Both the position numbers and the translations under genes were made by a program. The notes beneath the pieces are model-generated. The model worked only from the letters and a program-made list of their open reading frames with translations, did not search any database and was not told the DNA's origin. A DNA stretch of 42,786 bases, taken from positions 1 through 42,786 of the forward strand of contig JAZTWG010000062.1 in assembly GCA_045635745.1 (NCBI GenBank), given 5' to 3'. This document shows positions 31,779 to 40,380 of this stretch, piece by piece. Source of the stretch: SIG78 sp045635745 (lineage in GTDB: Bacteria > Verrucomicrobiota > Lentisphaeria > Victivallales > Victivallaceae). How positions within the stretch are numbered: the stretch's first letter is position 1; every line of letters starts with the position of its first letter.

Positions 31779-34700
31779 ATGGTTGTAACAACAAACAAAG
31801 TGATCTTGAAGATCAATGACGGCGCAGGCATTGAATGCGAATCCATCAACGATGCTCTTGCCAAAATCAAGGCGGCAGGCACCGGTGATGATGGCGTAAA
31901 TTACACCATTCAGCTGGACGGTACTTTCGATGAAGCCGTCGTACTGGATTGGGCCGAAACCAATGATATAGCCTTTGTCAAAGCTGAAGGGGCAGCAAAA
32001 GCCGAAATCACCGGCAAAGTGAATGTGGGTACTGACCGCTACAATGGCTCTATTCCGTGGAGTAGCAATCTTACTTTTGACGGTATTACTTTCGATTATT
32101 CCGATGCCCGCGATAATTTGGGCGAAAATCCGGATTGGGCTGCTGTTAATGGTGAGCGTTTTGAAATTCTTTGTATCGGTCGAGGTTATACCCTGAATAT
32201 TGTTGATTGTAATTTCAATGGCCCCGGCGTGATCGATGGTACCTTTAATGGTGGTCAGCCGAATTATAATAATGGTACAGAAGATGGTTCTTCCGATGGT
32301 AATTTGTTCGGGACTCCTCACAAAGCTGTAACGAATGGCAATCAGGGGTATCTTGTGGTTGAAAACACCACTTTCTCCAATGGTAACCTCAACTTCTGGC
32401 GAAACAGCGATCAGGATCAATGGAAATTTATCAATTGTACATTTGACAATGCTCCTGTGACACTTATGGGGAATCCCGGTAAGAAGGATTATTTGTTCAC
32501 CGATTGTACTTTCAAAATGGATCTTTCCAAGGTCGATGGCGATTTCGCTACCTATCTGGTTGGTATGGATGAAAACGCTTTGGGCGTAGAGTTGGCAAAG
32601 AGTGAAGATGGTAAAGGCTGTACTATGACAATCACCGGCACTAATGCAGAAGGTCGTGAAGTCAGCTATATTCTTACCCAAGCCCCCAATACCAAAGATG
32701 CCACAGAAAACCCGACAACTGCCAAATTGATTGTTGACGGGGTTGTTGTGGCGGGAGAAATTCCTGCGGATGTCAGTTTTATTACTGCCAAATCGCCTGC
32801 TGATACCCGCGAATTGGATGAATACGGCAAAGAGATTACTCTTGATCAAGTTTTCAACTCTTTTGCGGCGACTGACCTGAAAGGTGTAACTGCTGAAGAT
32901 GTCAATGGTGCGGCTAATGTTGAAATTTCCAATACATTGGAAGATGGCACCGTGCAGAAGATCACCACCGATGCCGAAGGTGTTGTCAACGAATCGTTGA
33001 CCAATACTGACAAAACTCTGTATCTGAACGGCGAAAGCTATACTGCGGATTTGGAATACAAGATTATCACGGCAAATTCTGGCAAAAATACTTTTGACGG
33101 CAATGACGTAAGTGCGAAAAATGTTTACGTTGGGTACTCGTCTGATGAAGCTGCTGATTTGGCTCTTGTTAATGGTGCTCACGTTTTTGCTGATACTCAG
33201 ATCGTTTTAGGCTCGGACTCCAAATTGACCGTTGATGCCGACAGTATGCTCGAAACTCGCGGGGACTGCCTTCAGGTTCGCGGTACAGCTGTTTTCGACG
33301 GTGGGTTGAAAGAAGATCAGAAGGTCAGTCAGGAACTTGTTGCTTCTGAAGAAGTTCAGGGAAAACTGAATTATCTTCAAGTTTATCCTACTGGCGATAT
33401 GCAGCTTGTCAATGGTGCTGCGGTCAGTACAAAAGCACATGTCGATGTTTATAATAAACTCTCTATTGATAACTCCCGTTTTGAAACTGCATCCCAAGCA
33501 GGCAAATGGCTCTCCGGTGCTCATACAAATCATTACGGCGGGTTCTATATCCGTGAAAATGGTGTAGTTTCTGTTTCCAATGGCGGTTTGCTGGCTGTCG
33601 GTGGTGAGTACCGCGGAAAAGGCTATGCCCTGTACAACGAAGGTACTCTTGAAGTTAAAAATGGAGCTCAAACTGTTGTTTCTTTCAATGCTGTCAATGC
33701 GAAAGATATCAAAGTTTCCAATGGCGGTGTGCTGAAAGTTGGAGCCAACTTCATTGCAGATACCACTTTCAATGACTTCTCTTTGGTCAACAATGGTACT
33801 ATTGAAGTTGCCGGTGGTATTGTAGAAGCCGGCACAGTCACCAACGAATGTGACTTCACCGTTACCGGCGATTCTGTTTTGCAGATTCAAAAGGTTACCG
33901 GCAAAGAGATCAATCTGGCAGGTTCTCTGATCAACTCTAATGTCGGCGGTCACATCCTTGTCAACGGCAATTCCTCGATCAAGGCTGATGATGATGAAAA
34001 TACCAAAGACATTACTACTGTTTCCGGCACGGTCAAAGTGGTCAACGGATCAACCTTGACTGTCGAAGAAGGTGCTGAACTCAAAGATAACTATCTCATT
34101 GTCGGAGATGCGGTCTACGGTGTCGATTTCCTTGACTATGGAGCAGGTCAGGAAAAAGTCGGCGGCAACCTCATCGTTGAAGGTAAGGTTACTACCAACG
34201 CATATTTCAATGCCGCTTCCAATGGTAACATCACAATTGCCGACGGAGGTGTGGTTGATACTACCGCTGTCACTCTGGAAAAAGCCGGTATCACTGATGA
34301 AACCGCTAAAGCCGGTACCCTGACGATTGAGGATGGCGGTACTTTGAAAACTGCCAACTTCGGTGTTTATTACGGAGCCGTTGCAAATATCGACGGAACT
34401 TTGGAACTCAAACTTCAGTCTCCCATGATGGTTGTTTCAGGTTCCGGTTCGACTGTCAATGTCACCGGTAATATCGACCTCATCCAGAATGAAAATCTGG
34501 GTGAGTATGATGCCTTGACGCTTTCCGATGGTGCCAAATTCAATGTCAATGGCGGTAGCGTTGATTTCGTTGTTGACGGCAACAGCTATTCCAATCTTAA
34601 TATCAACAGTGCCGAGTTGAAAGTTACCGGCAATGGTACTTTCAAAGGTGAAAATGTCAACCTGAATGATGCCGATGCCAAACTTACTGTTGACGGCGGT

Positions 34701-37700
34701 ACAGTCTCTGCAACCTCTGTCACCAACAACGGTTCAGTAACCGTCAACGGCGGTACTTTCACTGCCGGTGCTGTGGATACCAACAGACGTTTGAAAATTG
34801 TTCGCGATGGTGATGTGTCTGCTGCTGCAACTGCAACTGTTGAATTTTATAGTGCTTATGGAAAAACAGGTACTAAGACAGTGTCTTTTGAGGCTGGTAA
34901 AGATACCGTTTATCTGGATGTCGATGCTTTTTCATATAAATATAAAGTAATTTGCAACGGCGTAACAAAAGAATACAGTGCAGGAAATGCCGAATTTGAA
35001 TTCGAAGGCGATTTTGAAGTCGCTGGTAAAACAACATTGGCAATTGAGGACTTGATTGGTACTGCAACTGTGAAAGATAATGCTCTTGTAACCGGTAGCG
35101 TTGTCAGTAGAGTTGCAAATTCGATTAATGTTGTGGGTAAGAATGTTACCTTCTCTAACTTCAAACTGAATGAAGGTATTACTGATTATAATTCTGCTCA
35201 GCTTGAAGTTCAGTATGGCTCAGAGTTGAATATTACTGACAATAGTTACATCAATGCAACCAATGCTTTCAGCGTTCGTGGCGGCAAGGTCAATATTGAT
35301 GCCGGAAGCAGCGTGAAAACTTACAACTTTGAAGTCCGTGATGGCAAGGGAACTCCTGCTGTTGTAACGATTGATGGTACTGTTGATGCTGCAAGTTTCC
35401 TTGTTGTTACAGTCAATGAATCCGCTTCCAAGGTTGTTGTTAATGCCGATGCAACTTTGAATCTTGCTACTTGGGGTGGCAATGGACGTTTGAATCTGCA
35501 AGCCGGAGCCATGACTGTTTATGGTTACGTTAATGCAAACTATACTACCGGTGGTGGCGCTGCCGGTTATGGCGGTATTGAAGATTTCAAGTTGACCATT
35601 GATGGTACGTATGCCGCAGAAGACAATAATAATGGTAAGTTTGTCAATATTGGCAATCAGAAGTTCCAAACTTGGGATTCAACCATTACTCTGAAAAATA
35701 ATGCTCTTTTCGATTGGGCTGCTGATGTTGATGTCAGCGGAACAAAGATAGACATTCAGAGTGGATCAACTTTCAAAACCAGCAGTGCTTTGAATAACTG
35801 GGGTACTATCACCATGGATGCGGATTCTTTGATCACTGCTGGTTCTATTGCCGGTACTGGTACTATCACTATTGATGCCAATGGCTTTGACGGTGTTAAG
35901 AAGGTTGTGGATATTACCGGCGCCGGTCAGGAATGGGCTGAAGGTCAGCTGGTATTCAAAAACCTCGGCGAAACCCAGGTTGCTTATGGTGCCGATGGCG
36001 ACGTGGTTCTCGCCAATGTCGATACCAAAATTCTCTACGTCAACAGCGCTTGGGCAACTGCCGATAAAGATCCCGATACCGAAGGCGTTCAGAACTACGA
36101 AGTCGGTGACGAAGTAGCCGAAGGCCTGTACTACGGCTTCAACGCTGTTGCTGAATTTACCGATAACGGTACTAACGATAAAGGTTGGAGCAATCTGTTG
36201 GTGTTGCCCGAAGGCACGACCGAAGTTGTGCTGACTGCCGGTAACGAAAACGCTTCTTACGGTATGCTCCGTCCGACCCAGAGCATTACGGTCAAGACCG
36301 AAGGCGAAGGTTACGCCGTGATCGACCGTTTTGTCAATATGGGCTGCGACCTTACTTTTGCTGAAGGTTCCAAGGTCAAGGTTATCGGCAATGTCGGACT
36401 TTCCGGTGCCAATAATCAGGGCGGAACTGTTACGATTAACGGCGAAGTTTACATGGCTATTGCTCCCAACAACGGCAACAAGGCTCTCTACCTGTGGGGT
36501 ATGAATGGTACTCCCGGACAGTTGGTCATCAATGCCGGTGGTATCCTTAAAGCTGATTGCGCCAACGTGGAAAACCACGGCACGATCACCGTTTACGGTA
36601 CTATGGAACTGGGCAAACTCGGCGATGCGCCCAAACTCGCCGGTGTCGGTGCCAACAATGGCGGCTGGCATGGTCATCTGATCGTGGACGGCAAAGACGG
36701 CGAAGGTATCGTTTCGGTTGCTCACAATCAGCTCAACTTCGGTGGCGGCAATACTTCTGTTGATTGGCAGGAACCCGCCGGTGATTGCTCGGTTGATATT
36801 ATCAATGGCGGCAAGATCACCACGGCTGCGGTTTCTTTCCGCAACGGTGCCAAGAACACCTTGACAATCAATAATGGTACTCTGGAATTCACCAATGATC
36901 CGGATTACGCCAACTTGACTCCCCGCTATTTCGACAACCAGGGTATTATCAATGTGACCAACGGTACGCTGGATATGAGCGACCGGAATTTGGATAATAC
37001 CGGTTCGATCACTATTTCCGGCAGTACTTTCTCTGCCGACTCTCTTACCAACAACGGCGAATTCACAGTCAAGGGCGCTTCGCAGTTGATCGTTGATGCT
37101 GCAAGCGGCAATGCTATCAAACTTGATAACGGTGCGGTTCTCACTGATTCCAAGATCTATTCTGCCGATTATACTAAAGGTGGTGCGGAAGTGTGGGTTG
37201 CCGGTAATGCTGTCATGAATGGAACGTATGAAGGCAACTTGACCCGGGTTTCCGGCGCCAATGCCAAACTTACAATCAATGGTACTTACACTGCTACAAA
37301 TGGCGGCTATTATCAGCTGACCGTTGGCGGTACCAGCAATTGGCACATGGATAGATACTACAACGGCAGCTACGCTGACGGTGGTGCTCTGGTCGTTTCC
37401 AAGGATGCCTCGGTTACGGTCGATTGCCTGAGCATTGTTGCTAACGGCAGTGCTTCAATTGCCGGTAACGTGACTGTTGCTTCGCAGTTTGAACTCAGCA
37501 ATGGCAATATCAGCAACGCTCAAGCCGGTAAGTTGACCGTGGAAACCGGTGCAACGCTTAACGGTGCTGTCTTTACTGATATCTATGGCACCTTGACTGT
37601 CAATGGCAGTTATGTCGTATCGCCGATAGCTGAACTTGCTCCTTATGCCAGCTTCATGGTGCATGAGGGCGGTTCTGTAAATATTGTCAATGGTTCGTTT

Positions 37701-40127
37701 ACAATTGACAATTTCACTGCCAAAAACGCCGGTACCATTACAATCAGCGGCGAGTCAACGGTCAACGCCACTGTTGCCGGTAAGGGTGCTGTGGTGTTGG
37801 ATTGGTGGGCAACTCTCGGTGGTGATCTGAAGTTGACCGGCGATGCTGCTCTCAAGCTCAATGGTTATGCTTCGTTGGCTGATGATGCCGCGATCAATGG
37901 TAAATTGGTCGATGGTGTGCTGATGGTCAAGGGCAGCGGCAACAGCATTAAGCTGGCTGACGGTACCACCACCGTGCTGCAGCTTGCTGATGGTACTGTG
38001 CTGGATGCCGAAACCGACGATCTGGGCGATGCTAAGATCCAGGGCGAATGGTGGGGCGTGACCTTTACTGTGGATGATGCGGTTCTGGCCGGTAACACCG
38101 TTGCCGCCGGCGCATTCATGAACATTACCAATGCCGACAAATTCATTAAGGTCGATGCTGATATCACTCAGATCAAGACCATCAATGGTTTCGCGGTCGA
38201 AAAACTCGGCGAAATGTACTATTACGTCGATGGCGAAGGTGTTACCAATCTCATCACAGCTACCAGCAGCGGTTTCGACATCTCCAAAAAGGTGAAACCC
38301 GATGATGATGTCACTCCGGATAAAGATCCGGTGGCAACCGGTTTGAACAGCATTTATGTTGCGGAAGAAACTACTGCTCTTGCCAACTCCAATATCGAAA
38401 TGGCAGCTGGTTATACCAATATTGTTACCGGCAGCGGTGCCTGGAGCGAAGACAAAACAAACAATATGGATGTTGCCTTCGGTTCGATCCAGAAAGACAG
38501 CGACAAGGGCGGTATCAACGAAATCTATGTTGGCAGCAACGTCGATATGGCTATCAATGGTAACGTTGATTCCATGGGTTCCGCCAGCGTTGGCGCCAAC
38601 TCTTCGCTCGATGTCCGTAACAATATCAACGGTCAGAACAATGGACAGAGTATTTATGTCGGTTACAATGCTGATATGACCGTCGGTGCGGATATGGACC
38701 TCAAGGGCGGTTGGAACAGCTTGAGCGTTGACTACAAAGGCGATTTGGATGTTACGGGCAACGTTGAGAATGTTGCTTCGCTCGGTATCTACTCCGGCGT
38801 GGAAGACAAGAAAGCCACCATCGGCGGCGACTTTATTGCCCCGTTGTACAACAGCAATATCAATGTTGGCTACATGTCCAGCCTGACCATCACGGGTGAT
38901 ATTGTCAATGGTGTCAAACCTGCCGCCGGCACCTATGAATGTCTCGGCACCGGTACCTATATCAGCGTCGGTTACGATGCTGAATTCGGCGCCAAGGATA
39001 TCTACGGTCTCTCCGGCATGTATGCCGATGGCAAGTCTGTGGTAACTGTTGGTAATATCTATGGTACCATGTATGGCAACGGCATTTATGTTGCCGGTGA
39101 AAGCTTCACCGCCGGAAATATCGACCTCAAGGGCGGCTGGAACAGCTTCGGCACCGGTTACATGACTGAGGCCAGCGTGGGAAGCATCAAGAATGTTGCC
39201 AGCATCTCCACCGGTTGGGGCGGCGATTTGACTGTTGCCGGCGATATCACCGGTGTTCAGTCGCTGAATGTGGCCGGCAACTGGGGCAGTATGGTAGACT
39301 TCTCCGTTAATGGTGCAGTTACCGCTGCTGACTGGGCGTACTTCTACGTCGGCAGCTATGTGGATGCCGACTTCAAGGCTGGTATCACCTTTGGTACCAC
39401 CTACGACAGCTTGAACATCGGCAGCTACAGCTCGGTTAATGTTGACGGTGACGTTGCCAATATTGACAATGTCTATGTCGGTTGGGGTTCCAGCCTGAAG
39501 GTTGGCGGCGATATCACCGGTGTTCAGTCGTTGAACGTGGCCGGCAACTGGGATGCCAGAGTCAGCTTCTCCGCAGCAAATATTACTGCTGCTGACTGGT
39601 CCTATGTCGGTATTGGCAGCTTTGTTGATGCCAAGATCGTCAATATCACCTTCGGTACCACCTGGGATACCATGAACATCGGTTACAAATCCACCGTGGA
39701 AATTGCTGATGTTGATTTCAGCAATCTCGATGCTCTCTATGCAGATGCCACCGCTACGCTGAAAGTCAATAACGGCAAAGGCAATGATGTTGACCTCTCC
39801 AAGGTCGGCGGCTGGTGGCAGGGTGCGACCATCCTCGATGAAGAAGGCGAGTTGGAAGCAAGCAATAGTGGCAGCGTCTATGCCAACGAATGGGATGTGT
39901 ATGAAATCGGCGATACTGTTACCCAGGTTAAGCTTAACAGTGCTACCGCTGGCATCAAATACGAAATTTCGGAAGATGGCGGCGTGAACTGGAGAGAGTA
40001 TAACCTTACTAACAGCAGCGAGAACATTATTACTGCTGGAGATGATAACCTGTTGCGTGTCAGCGTTACCACTGGTTTTAATGACGAAACAAAGAAAGCT
40101 GCCTACAGCTTCGAGCTGTTGGCGTAA
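31779..40127 (+). CDS. Giant beta-strand-repeat (beta-helix) surface protein, likely type I secreted
   Basis: A 2782-residue acidic protein, very rich in Asn, Asp, Gly, Thr, Val and Ala. There is no N-terminal signal peptide or autotransporter barrel. From about 1 to 2170 it repeats short units such as (V)xNGGT, LTVDGG and ITIxGT, the texture of parallel beta-helix adhesins. An interruption near 1005-1090 looks Ig-like (RRLKIVRDGDVSAAATATVE). An acidic linker near 2172 (PDDDVTPDKDPV) leads to a second repeat region (2190-2680) with LKGGWNS and GDITGVQSLNVAGNW units. The last 80 residues are non-repetitive and could hold a C-terminal secretion signal. GAGG lies 9 nt before ATG. Export by the type I system at 20538-24499 is inferred, not shown. 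Adhesion or a surface layer is the likely role. Confidence 0.85.
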   Translation: MVVTTNKVILKINDGAGIECESINDALAKIKAAGTGDDGVNYTIQLDGTFDEAVVLDWAETNDIAFVKAEGAAKAEITGKVNVGTDRYNGSIPWSSNLTFDGITFDYSDARDNLGENPDWAAVNGERFEILCIGRGYTLNIVDCNFNGPGVIDGTFNGGQPNYNNGTEDGSSDGNLFGTPHKAVTNGNQGYLVVENTTFSNGNLNFWRNSDQDQWKFINCTFDNAPVTLMGNPGKKDYLFTDCTFKMDLSKVDGDFATYLVGMDENALGVELAKSEDGKGCTMTITGTNAEGREVSYILTQAPNTKDATENPTTAKLIVDGVVVAGEIPADVSFITAKSPADTRELDEYGKEITLDQVFNSFAATDLKGVTAEDVNGAANVEISNTLEDGTVQKITTDAEGVVNESLTNTDKTLYLNGESYTADLEYKIITANSGKNTFDGNDVSAKNVYVGYSSDEAADLALVNGAHVFADTQIVLGSDSKLTVDADSMLETRGDCLQVRGTAVFDGGLKEDQKVSQELVASEEVQGKLNYLQVYPTGDMQLVNGAAVSTKAHVDVYNKLSIDNSRFETASQAGKWLSGAHTNHYGGFYIRENGVVSVSNGGLLAVGGEYRGKGYALYNEGTLEVKNGAQTVVSFNAVNAKDIKVSNGGVLKVGANFIADTTFNDFSLVNNGTIEVAGGIVEAGTVTNECDFTVTGDSVLQIQKVTGKEINLAGSLINSNVGGHILVNGNSSIKADDDENTKDITTVSGTVKVVNGSTLTVEEGAELKDNYLIVGDAVYGVDFLDYGAGQEKVGGNLIVEGKVTTNAYFNAASNGNITIADGGVVDTTAVTLEKAGITDETAKAGTLTIEDGGTLKTANFGVYYGAVANIDGTLELKLQSPMMVVSGSGSTVNVTGNIDLIQNENLGEYDALTLSDGAKFNVNGGSVDFVVDGNSYSNLNINSAELKVTGNGTFKGENVNLNDADAKLTVDGGTVSATSVTNNGSVTVNGGTFTAGAVDTNRRLKIVRDGDVSAAATATVEFYSAYGKTGTKTVSFEAGKDTVYLDVDAFSYKYKVICNGVTKEYSAGNAEFEFEGDFEVAGKTTLAIEDLIGTATVKDNALVTGSVVSRVANSINVVGKNVTFSNFKLNEGITDYNSAQLEVQYGSELNITDNSYINATNAFSVRGGKVNIDAGSSVKTYNFEVRDGKGTPAVVTIDGTVDAASFLVVTVNESASKVVVNADATLNLATWGGNGRLNLQAGAMTVYGYVNANYTTGGGAAGYGGIEDFKLTIDGTYAAEDNNNGKFVNIGNQKFQTWDSTITLKNNALFDWAADVDVSGTKIDIQSGSTFKTSSALNNWGTITMDADSLITAGSIAGTGTITIDANGFDGVKKVVDITGAGQEWAEGQLVFKNLGETQVAYGADGDVVLANVDTKILYVNSAWATADKDPDTEGVQNYEVGDEVAEGLYYGFNAVAEFTDNGTNDKGWSNLLVLPEGTTEVVLTAGNENASYGMLRPTQSITVKTEGEGYAVIDRFVNMGCDLTFAEGSKVKVIGNVGLSGANNQGGTVTINGEVYMAIAPNNGNKALYLWGMNGTPGQLVINAGGILKADCANVENHGTITVYGTMELGKLGDAPKLAGVGANNGGWHGHLIVDGKDGEGIVSVAHNQLNFGGGNTSVDWQEPAGDCSVDIINGGKITTAAVSFRNGAKNTLTINNGTLEFTNDPDYANLTPRYFDNQGIINVTNGTLDMSDRNLDNTGSITISGSTFSADSLTNNGEFTVKGASQLIVDAASGNAIKLDNGAVLTDSKIYSADYTKGGAEVWVAGNAVMNGTYEGNLTRVSGANAKLTINGTYTATNGGYYQLTVGGTSNWHMDRYYNGSYADGGALVVSKDASVTVDCLSIVANGSASIAGNVTVASQFELSNGNISNAQAGKLTVETGATLNGAVFTDIYGTLTVNGSYVVSPIAELAPYASFMVHEGGSVNIVNGSFTIDNFTAKNAGTITISGESTVNATVAGKGAVVLDWWATLGGDLKLTGDAALKLNGYASLADDAAINGKLVDGVLMVKGSGNSIKLADGTTTVLQLADGTVLDAETDDLGDAKIQGEWWGVTFTVDDAVLAGNTVAAGAFMNITNADKFIKVDADITQIKTINGFAVEKLGEMYYYVDGEGVTNLITATSSGFDISKKVKPDDDVTPDKDPVATGLNSIYVAEETTALANSNIEMAAGYTNIVTGSGAWSEDKTNNMDVAFGSIQKDSDKGGINEIYVGSNVDMAINGNVDSMGSASVGANSSLDVRNNINGQNNGQSIYVGYNADMTVGADMDLKGGWNSLSVDYKGDLDVTGNVENVASLGIYSGVEDKKATIGGDFIAPLYNSNINVGYMSSLTITGDIVNGVKPAAGTYECLGTGTYISVGYDAEFGAKDIYGLSGMYADGKSVVTVGNIYGTMYGNGIYVAGESFTAGNIDLKGGWNSFGTGYMTEASVGSIKNVASISTGWGGDLTVAGDITGVQSLNVAGNWGSMVDFSVNGAVTAADWAYFYVGSYVDADFKAGITFGTTYDSLNIGSYSSVNVDGDVANIDNVYVGWGSSLKVGGDITGVQSLNVAGNWDARVSFSAANITAADWSYVGIGSFVDAKIVNITFGTTWDTMNIGYKSTVEIADVDFSNLDALYADATATLKVNNGKGNDVDLSKVGGWWQGATILDEEGELEASNSGSVYANEWDVYEIGDTVTQVKLNSATAGIKYEISEDGGVNWREYNLTNSSENIITAGDDNLLRVSVTTGFNDETKKAAYSFELLA
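39241..39774 (+). repeat. 267-bp tandem duplication in the giant gene
   Basis: The segment beginning GCGATATCACCGGTGTTCAG at 39241 recurs at 39508, a period of 267 bp or 89 codons. Both units encode GDITGVQSLNVAGNW, then AADW, GS(Y/F)VDA and ITFGTT. The second copy diverges towards its end. Looser copies of LKGGWNS occur at about 38700 and 39130. Confidence 0.85.
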
Positions 40128-40152
40128 TACGCTTTCACAACCCAAAAACAGA

Positions 40153-40178
40153 AAACCCCGCTCCGGCGGGGTTTTTTT
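40153..40178 (+). terminator. Terminator of the giant gene
   Basis: AAACCCCG (40153-40160) pairs with CGGGGTTT (40167-40174) over CTCCGG, followed by T to 40178. It begins 26 bp after the stop codon at 40127. Confidence 0.9.
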
Positions 40179-40185
40179 ATGCCGC

Positions 40186-40206
40186 GGGGGGGGGGTAGCC
40201 CCCCCC
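40186..40206. repeat. G10-TAG-C8 hairpin
   Basis: Ten G (40186-40195), TAG and eight C (40199-40206) form an 8-bp pure G-C stem. No T tail follows. It is non-coding, next to the terminator of the giant gene. Such long homopolymers are prone to slippage and to sequencing error. Confidence 0.6.
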
Positions 40207-40218
40207 GGTGTAGTTTTA

Positions 40219-40249
40219 TGGGAGAGTATGGGAGAGTATGGTGAGTGGG
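40219..40249 (+). promoter_or_regulatory. TGGG direct repeats with 10-bp period upstream of guaB, possible second MraZ site
   Basis: TGGGAGAGTA occurs exactly at 40219 and 40229, followed by TGGT at 40239 in the same 10-bp phase and TGGG out of phase at 40246. The TGGGA core equals the boxes upstream of mraZ. It lies about 55-80 bp before the guaB -35 box, so direct blocking of polymerase is less likely than at mraZ. Confidence 0.35.
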
Positions 40250-40301
40250 GGCACTTGGCGAAAAATTGAGGGGTTTGGGGGCGGTTTTGTTGCTTTCGGT
40301 G

Positions 40302-40329
40302 TTGAAAATTTCGTAAAACGTGCTATATT
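40302..40329 (+). promoter_or_regulatory. Probable promoter of guaB
   Basis: TTGAAA at 40302-40307, a 16-bp spacer and TATATT at 40324-40329. The start would be near 40336, about 45 nt before ATG 40381. Confidence 0.5.
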
Positions 40330-40380
40330 AAACTGCAACATTTTACAATTAAACAATAATCTATCCTGCCGGAGTGTATT

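Noticed and set aside
38300..39800. Regularly spaced repeats that might suggest a CRISPR array
   Set aside because: The repeats are in frame, of 267 bp period and code for similar peptides; there are no short palindromic repeats with unique spacers.
37755..40145. A 796-codon open frame antisense to the giant gene
   Set aside because: It is a shadow of the repetitive, codon-biased forward gene: no ribosome-binding site, a His- and Ile-rich composition typical of antisense frames, and the forward frame has clear repeat structure.
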